NCBI GenBank assembly: GCA_020024735.1
Contig: JAHHTI010000041.1
Span: forward strand, 1-9,883
Direction: 5' to 3'
DNA: 9,883 bases
Source of the DNA: Mycoplasmataceae bacterium
Lineage (GTDB): Bacteria; Bacillota_I; Bacilli_A; Mycoplasmatales; Mycoplasmoidaceae
Within the stretch, counting starts at the first letter, position 1; each line of letters opens with the position of its first letter. The notes beneath the pieces were generated by a model. The model saw only the letters and a program-made list of their open reading frames with translations, did no database searches and was not told the DNA's origin. Below, one piece after another: positions 7,213-9,883 of the stretch. The translations under genes and the position numbers were made by a program.

Positions 7213-7599
7213 ATGGAAATAATTAATCATTGATTGAATAATTTACAATCCATTATCTATTTATTTATAAGAAGTTCATTCTTTATATTATTCTTATTCC
7301 TTTGTTTAAATGGATTATTGTTTTTTGTTGGTTATTTTTATCATAAACATAAAAAAAGAATTGAAAATAAATTTATTGCTTATTTACTAAGGGATTCAAT
7401 CTTCTTAGTTTTGGCACAAGTTTTATTAAATTCTGTTAAATTAAACGAATTCTTAAAAAAACAATTAGCATGTGAAGCTAAACCAGAAAAAAATAGTATT
7501 GAAATCATTACTCCTTCTACCCATATCTTTGAATCACTAAAAAAGATTCACCACCATTTCTTTATTAAGAGAGGAAAAATTTTCTTTAAGTTTAAATAA
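7213..7599 (+). CDS. Small membrane protein of unknown function
   Basis: I do not recognise a family. The product is 128 residues. It begins MEIINHWLNNLQSIIYLF, with the Trp encoded by TGA, and has one long, very Phe/Leu-rich hydrophobic stretch (about 15-43), enough for one or two helices. KHKKR (about 45-49) follows, which would place the remainder in the cytoplasm under the positive-inside rule. The rest is a weakly hydrophobic segment (about 56-70) and a Lys-rich tail ending in FKFK. ATG 7213 is preferred over the in-frame TTG at 7234 because the promoter geometry points to 7213. It is divergent from ispF and lies 68 bases before the large surface-protein gene, with which it could share transcription, though that gene may have its own promoter. 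Confidence 0.75.
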
Positions 7600-7613
7600 T
7601 AGATTTTTATTCT

Positions 7614-7641
7614 TTGATTTTAAATCAACTAAAACTATTTT
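7614..7641 (+). promoter_or_regulatory. Candidate promoter with an overlapping dyad, upstream of the surface-protein gene
   Basis: TTGATT (7614-7619) and TATTTT (7636-7641) are spaced by 16 bases and would start a transcript with a leader containing the AAAGGA ribosome binding site. The -35-like hexamer lies in a perfect dyad, TTGATTTTAAATCAA (7614-7628), centred on 7621. The dyad could be an operator, or a weak hairpin after the upstream gene, although no T-run follows. All of this is tentative. Confidence 0.3.
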
Positions 7642-7650
7642 ATTAATTTG

Positions 7651-7656
7651 AAAGGA
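7651..7656 (+). promoter_or_regulatory. Shine-Dalgarno sequence for the large surface protein
   Basis: AAAGGA lies eleven bases before ATG 7668. The spacing is a little long but there is no competing start. It contrasts with the genes in this window that have no ribosome binding site. Confidence 0.65.
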
Positions 7657-7667
7657 AAATTACTTTT

Positions 7668-9883
7668 ATGAAAAAATATCAAAAATACCTACTTGGTATT
7701 GGTGGTTTCTTAGCCATTGGTACACTTGTGGGCGGTCCAATTGTCGCTAGTGTGGTAACACAAAATAATAGCAACTCTAATATTTATGTTCCTCCTAGTG
7801 ATAATCATTCCTCTAGTAACGTGCAATTTACAGATAATATCCAAGAGTTTCAAAGAATTTTTAATGATAAAAAACCAACACTAACCGTCTTTAATGATCC
7901 TAAAAATCCTGATTCACCAATAAAACCTTGGAGTAAATTGCCAACTATTGCATCTGCTCCAGATTATCAATCAATTTATAATCAAATTAACATTAATCAT
8001 ATTACAACTGATGTTTTATCATTCCTTACTAAAGTTGTTAATAAACAAAATCAAGATCTAAAATTCAAGATTTTAAACTTTGGTGGTGATATTAACTTTA
8101 ATGACTATATTGCTAACATCATCTCTCCAACTCCTTCTAATGACACCAAAAACTATCAAGATAAAGTTTTTCAATTCACTATTAATTTTGAAGTTTACAA
8201 TCCTTTTAATGTAAATAAAATTTTTTATCTTAATGATGCTAGCGGTGCAAAAAACCAAATCTTTTTAAATCAACACCAAATCAGCCATCAAAGTATTATG
8301 GTTAATTCCTCTATAAATCCTGAATTTACCGCTATAGCCAATAGTGATGGTACTAGTAATTATTATATTAACTATTATTTAACCAATGTTAAATGAACCA
8401 TTGATAATAAAACAACTTTTACCATTGATAAATTTTATTTAACTAATGTTTCTTATTCCTTAAACACTGTGATTGAAAACATTAGTGGTAAAAACAATTA
8501 TCTTGACTATGAAGAAATGGCTAACAAAGCACTTTCTACATTAGTAATAGATGATATTAATAATGATGTAACTAATAGTTTTGACGAAATTTTTAATATT
8601 GTTAAACGATGTTTAAATCCTGCTCAAGACATATTACAATCAGCTGCTAATAACACCAAATTAGGCGATTTCTTAAAAACTCAAGGTCTTAATATTGGTA
8701 ATCTAGTGGATGAAATCTTAAAAACTCAAAACATCAATATTCCTAATATTAATTTATTAATTCAAGGAATTTTAAAAGATAAAACACTTTTTGAAATCCT
8801 AAATGATAAAACATTGTTAGATAGTATTTTTAACTTTCTAAATGAAAAATTACCAAATAATGACATTGTGGAAACTATCAAAGGATTTTTAAGCGAAATT
8901 CCAAGTGATCAAACTGCTTTTAATGAAATGATTGATAGTTTAATTACTCAAGTAGGAGGATTAGTACCAGGTTTAGATTTATCATTCTTAGCAGATTTAA
9001 AAACCAAAGGTCTTTTAGCTTTCGTTACTTCTAATATTGATAAAATCGCTCCTATTATTAATGGTTTAGTTAATAATCCATTAATTAGTAATATCTTACT
9101 ATTAATTAGTCCTCAAGCAATGGATACTGGAGTTCTTAGTTTATTAGTAAATGATATAGTTAAGAAAAAGAACCCAAATACTGGTACTTTTGTCCTAAAG
9201 GATATTTTAGTAACTTTTATTAAAAATCCTACTGTTATGACAATCTTAGATCAAGTATTGTTTGATAATCCTAATCTAACTGATGTTAAATTAGGAGAAT
9301 TTATAGGAATGATCGCTAATCCTGTTGATAATAAGAATACTATTTTAAGATATGCAGATATTTTTACAGGTATTACTACTAGTCCAGATTTTGTGAGAGT
9401 TGATAAAAATAATAGCTATGATCAAAATACCCACCGTTTAAATTTAGACATAGCTTATCAATTTAAATTCCCTACTGACATTGTTTATGATTTAACTAAA
9501 ATATGAAACATTCTTCCTAATAATCTTTCGATACCTGGTCTTGCTTTACCAATTCCAGTAAGTACTGTTATTGGTTTTTTACCAAAAACAATAAAGTTTT
9601 TTCAAAATGAAACCTTTACTCTTAATTTAAAAATGCAAAATGAATTATTAAACTATAGTATAGTTAATAATCCACAAACAAAAACAAATATGTTAAGTTG
9701 GCAAGCTTTAGCAAATTTTCAATATGAAACTTCTTTACCTAAAACAGTGAAAGATTTATGAGGTCAACCTAAAATTGGTTTAATTTCCGATGTTTTTAAA
9801 CAAGTCTTTAGTAATTTACTATTCCATAAATTCAATGATTACCGTTACTACCTTCCTCGTGCTTCTAGTAAATTAAATCCTAT
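7668..9883 (+). CDS. Large exported or membrane-anchored protein of unknown function, 3' end beyond the window
   Basis: At least 738 codons are open with TGA as Trp (8394, 9504 and near 9760); TGG is also used. The N-terminus MKKYQKYLLGIGGFLAIGTL is basic then hydrophobic to about residue 30, a signal peptide or single N-terminal anchor. There is no lipobox cysteine, so it is not a typical mollicute lipoprotein; cleavage after VAS (26-28) is possible but unproven. A Ser/Asn/Pro-rich linker (33-50) follows, then a region rich in beta-type, Asn-rich sequence (about 100-265), then a long stretch of amphipathic helical sequence full of Leu/Ile/Asn/Asp (about 275-565), and again polar beta-like sequence. 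One cysteine (in VKRCLNP) is seen. A short tandem duplication lies at residues 336-365. I recognise no domain. The composition suggests a lineage-specific mycoplasma surface protein. Confidence 0.85.
8673..8762 (+). repeat. Two tandem imperfect 15-codon repeats within the surface-protein gene
   Basis: LKTQGLNIGNLVDEI (codons at 8673-8717) is followed at once by LKTQNINIPNINLLI (8718-8762). The DNA shares an exact 14-base core, TCTTAAAAACTCAA, at 8671 and 8716, spaced 45 bases apart. The units agree at LKTQ, N-I and the hydrophobic positions, consistent with an old internal duplication. Confidence 0.5.

Noticed and set aside
7234..7236. TTG 7234 as the start of the small membrane protein
   Set aside because: An in-frame ATG at 7213 fits the promoter spacing, and the intervening TGA is a Trp codon.
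8073..8258. Minus-strand open frame within the surface-protein gene
   Set aside because: It is short, antisense to a long continuous reading frame, and lacks initiation signals.
1007..9506. Apparent frame breaks or pseudogenes where long genes are split at TGA
   Set aside because: All the breaks are TGA in an otherwise continuous frame, and the joined proteins have family-normal length and motifs. They are Trp codons of translation table 4, not mutations.
1..9883. Mobile elements, CRISPR arrays, tRNA or rRNA genes, or defence systems
   Set aside because: I saw no transposase, regular spaced repeats, cloverleaf with conserved T-loop, rRNA blocks or recognisable defence proteins on either strand.

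Overview
The window is AT-rich DNA from a wall-less bacterium (Mollicutes) that reads UGA as tryptophan (translation table 4). Every long gene is cut into pieces under the standard code and becomes one continuous, family-length protein when TGA is read as Trp. Several of these TGA codons sit where the families keep Trp, for example in helicase motif III of PcrA and before the KKEIIGG start of the purine permease. The genome looks reduced but keeps Firmicute-type relatives: PcrA with its C-terminal Tudor-like domain, and MiaB with a Firmicute-style N-terminal extension. The genus cannot be fixed from this sequence.

Layout: (1) 1-1693, plus strand: a promoter, a guanine-class purine riboswitch, and an AzgA/PbuG-type guanine/hypoxanthine permease. 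(2) 1752-3200, plus strand: miaB, the tRNA i6A37 methylthiotransferase. (3) 3226-6630, minus strand: a tightly packed unit in the order rdd membrane protein, pcrA helicase, and a small protein resembling a degenerate 5-formyltetrahydrofolate cyclo-ligase. Its neighbours are joined by an 8-nt overlap and a TAATG junction. It converges on miaB at a shared hairpin. (4) 6657-7130, minus strand: ispF of the MEP isoprenoid pathway, with its own promoter and probable terminator. (5) 7213-9883, plus strand: a 128-residue membrane protein of unknown function, then the first 738 codons of a large exported or anchored surface protein that runs off the window.

Functional links: the riboswitch and permease form a self-contained purine-uptake circuit suited to a purine auxotroph. 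IspF helps make IPP/DMAPP, which MiaA needs to make i6A, the substrate of MiaB, so the two genes belong to one metabolic chain although they are not in one operon. PcrA is housekeeping DNA repair and transcription-coupled helicase function.

The most notable patterns are: a consistent split between leaderless starts (a TATAAT-like box 6-9 nt before ATG in four genes that begin transcription units) and Shine-Dalgarno starts elsewhere; an irregular P3 in the riboswitch; an IspF that keeps its metal ligands but has lost other conserved positions; and the cyclo-ligase-like protein that lacks the family's glycine-rich active-site motif. I found no mobile element, CRISPR array, defence system, tRNA or rRNA gene.
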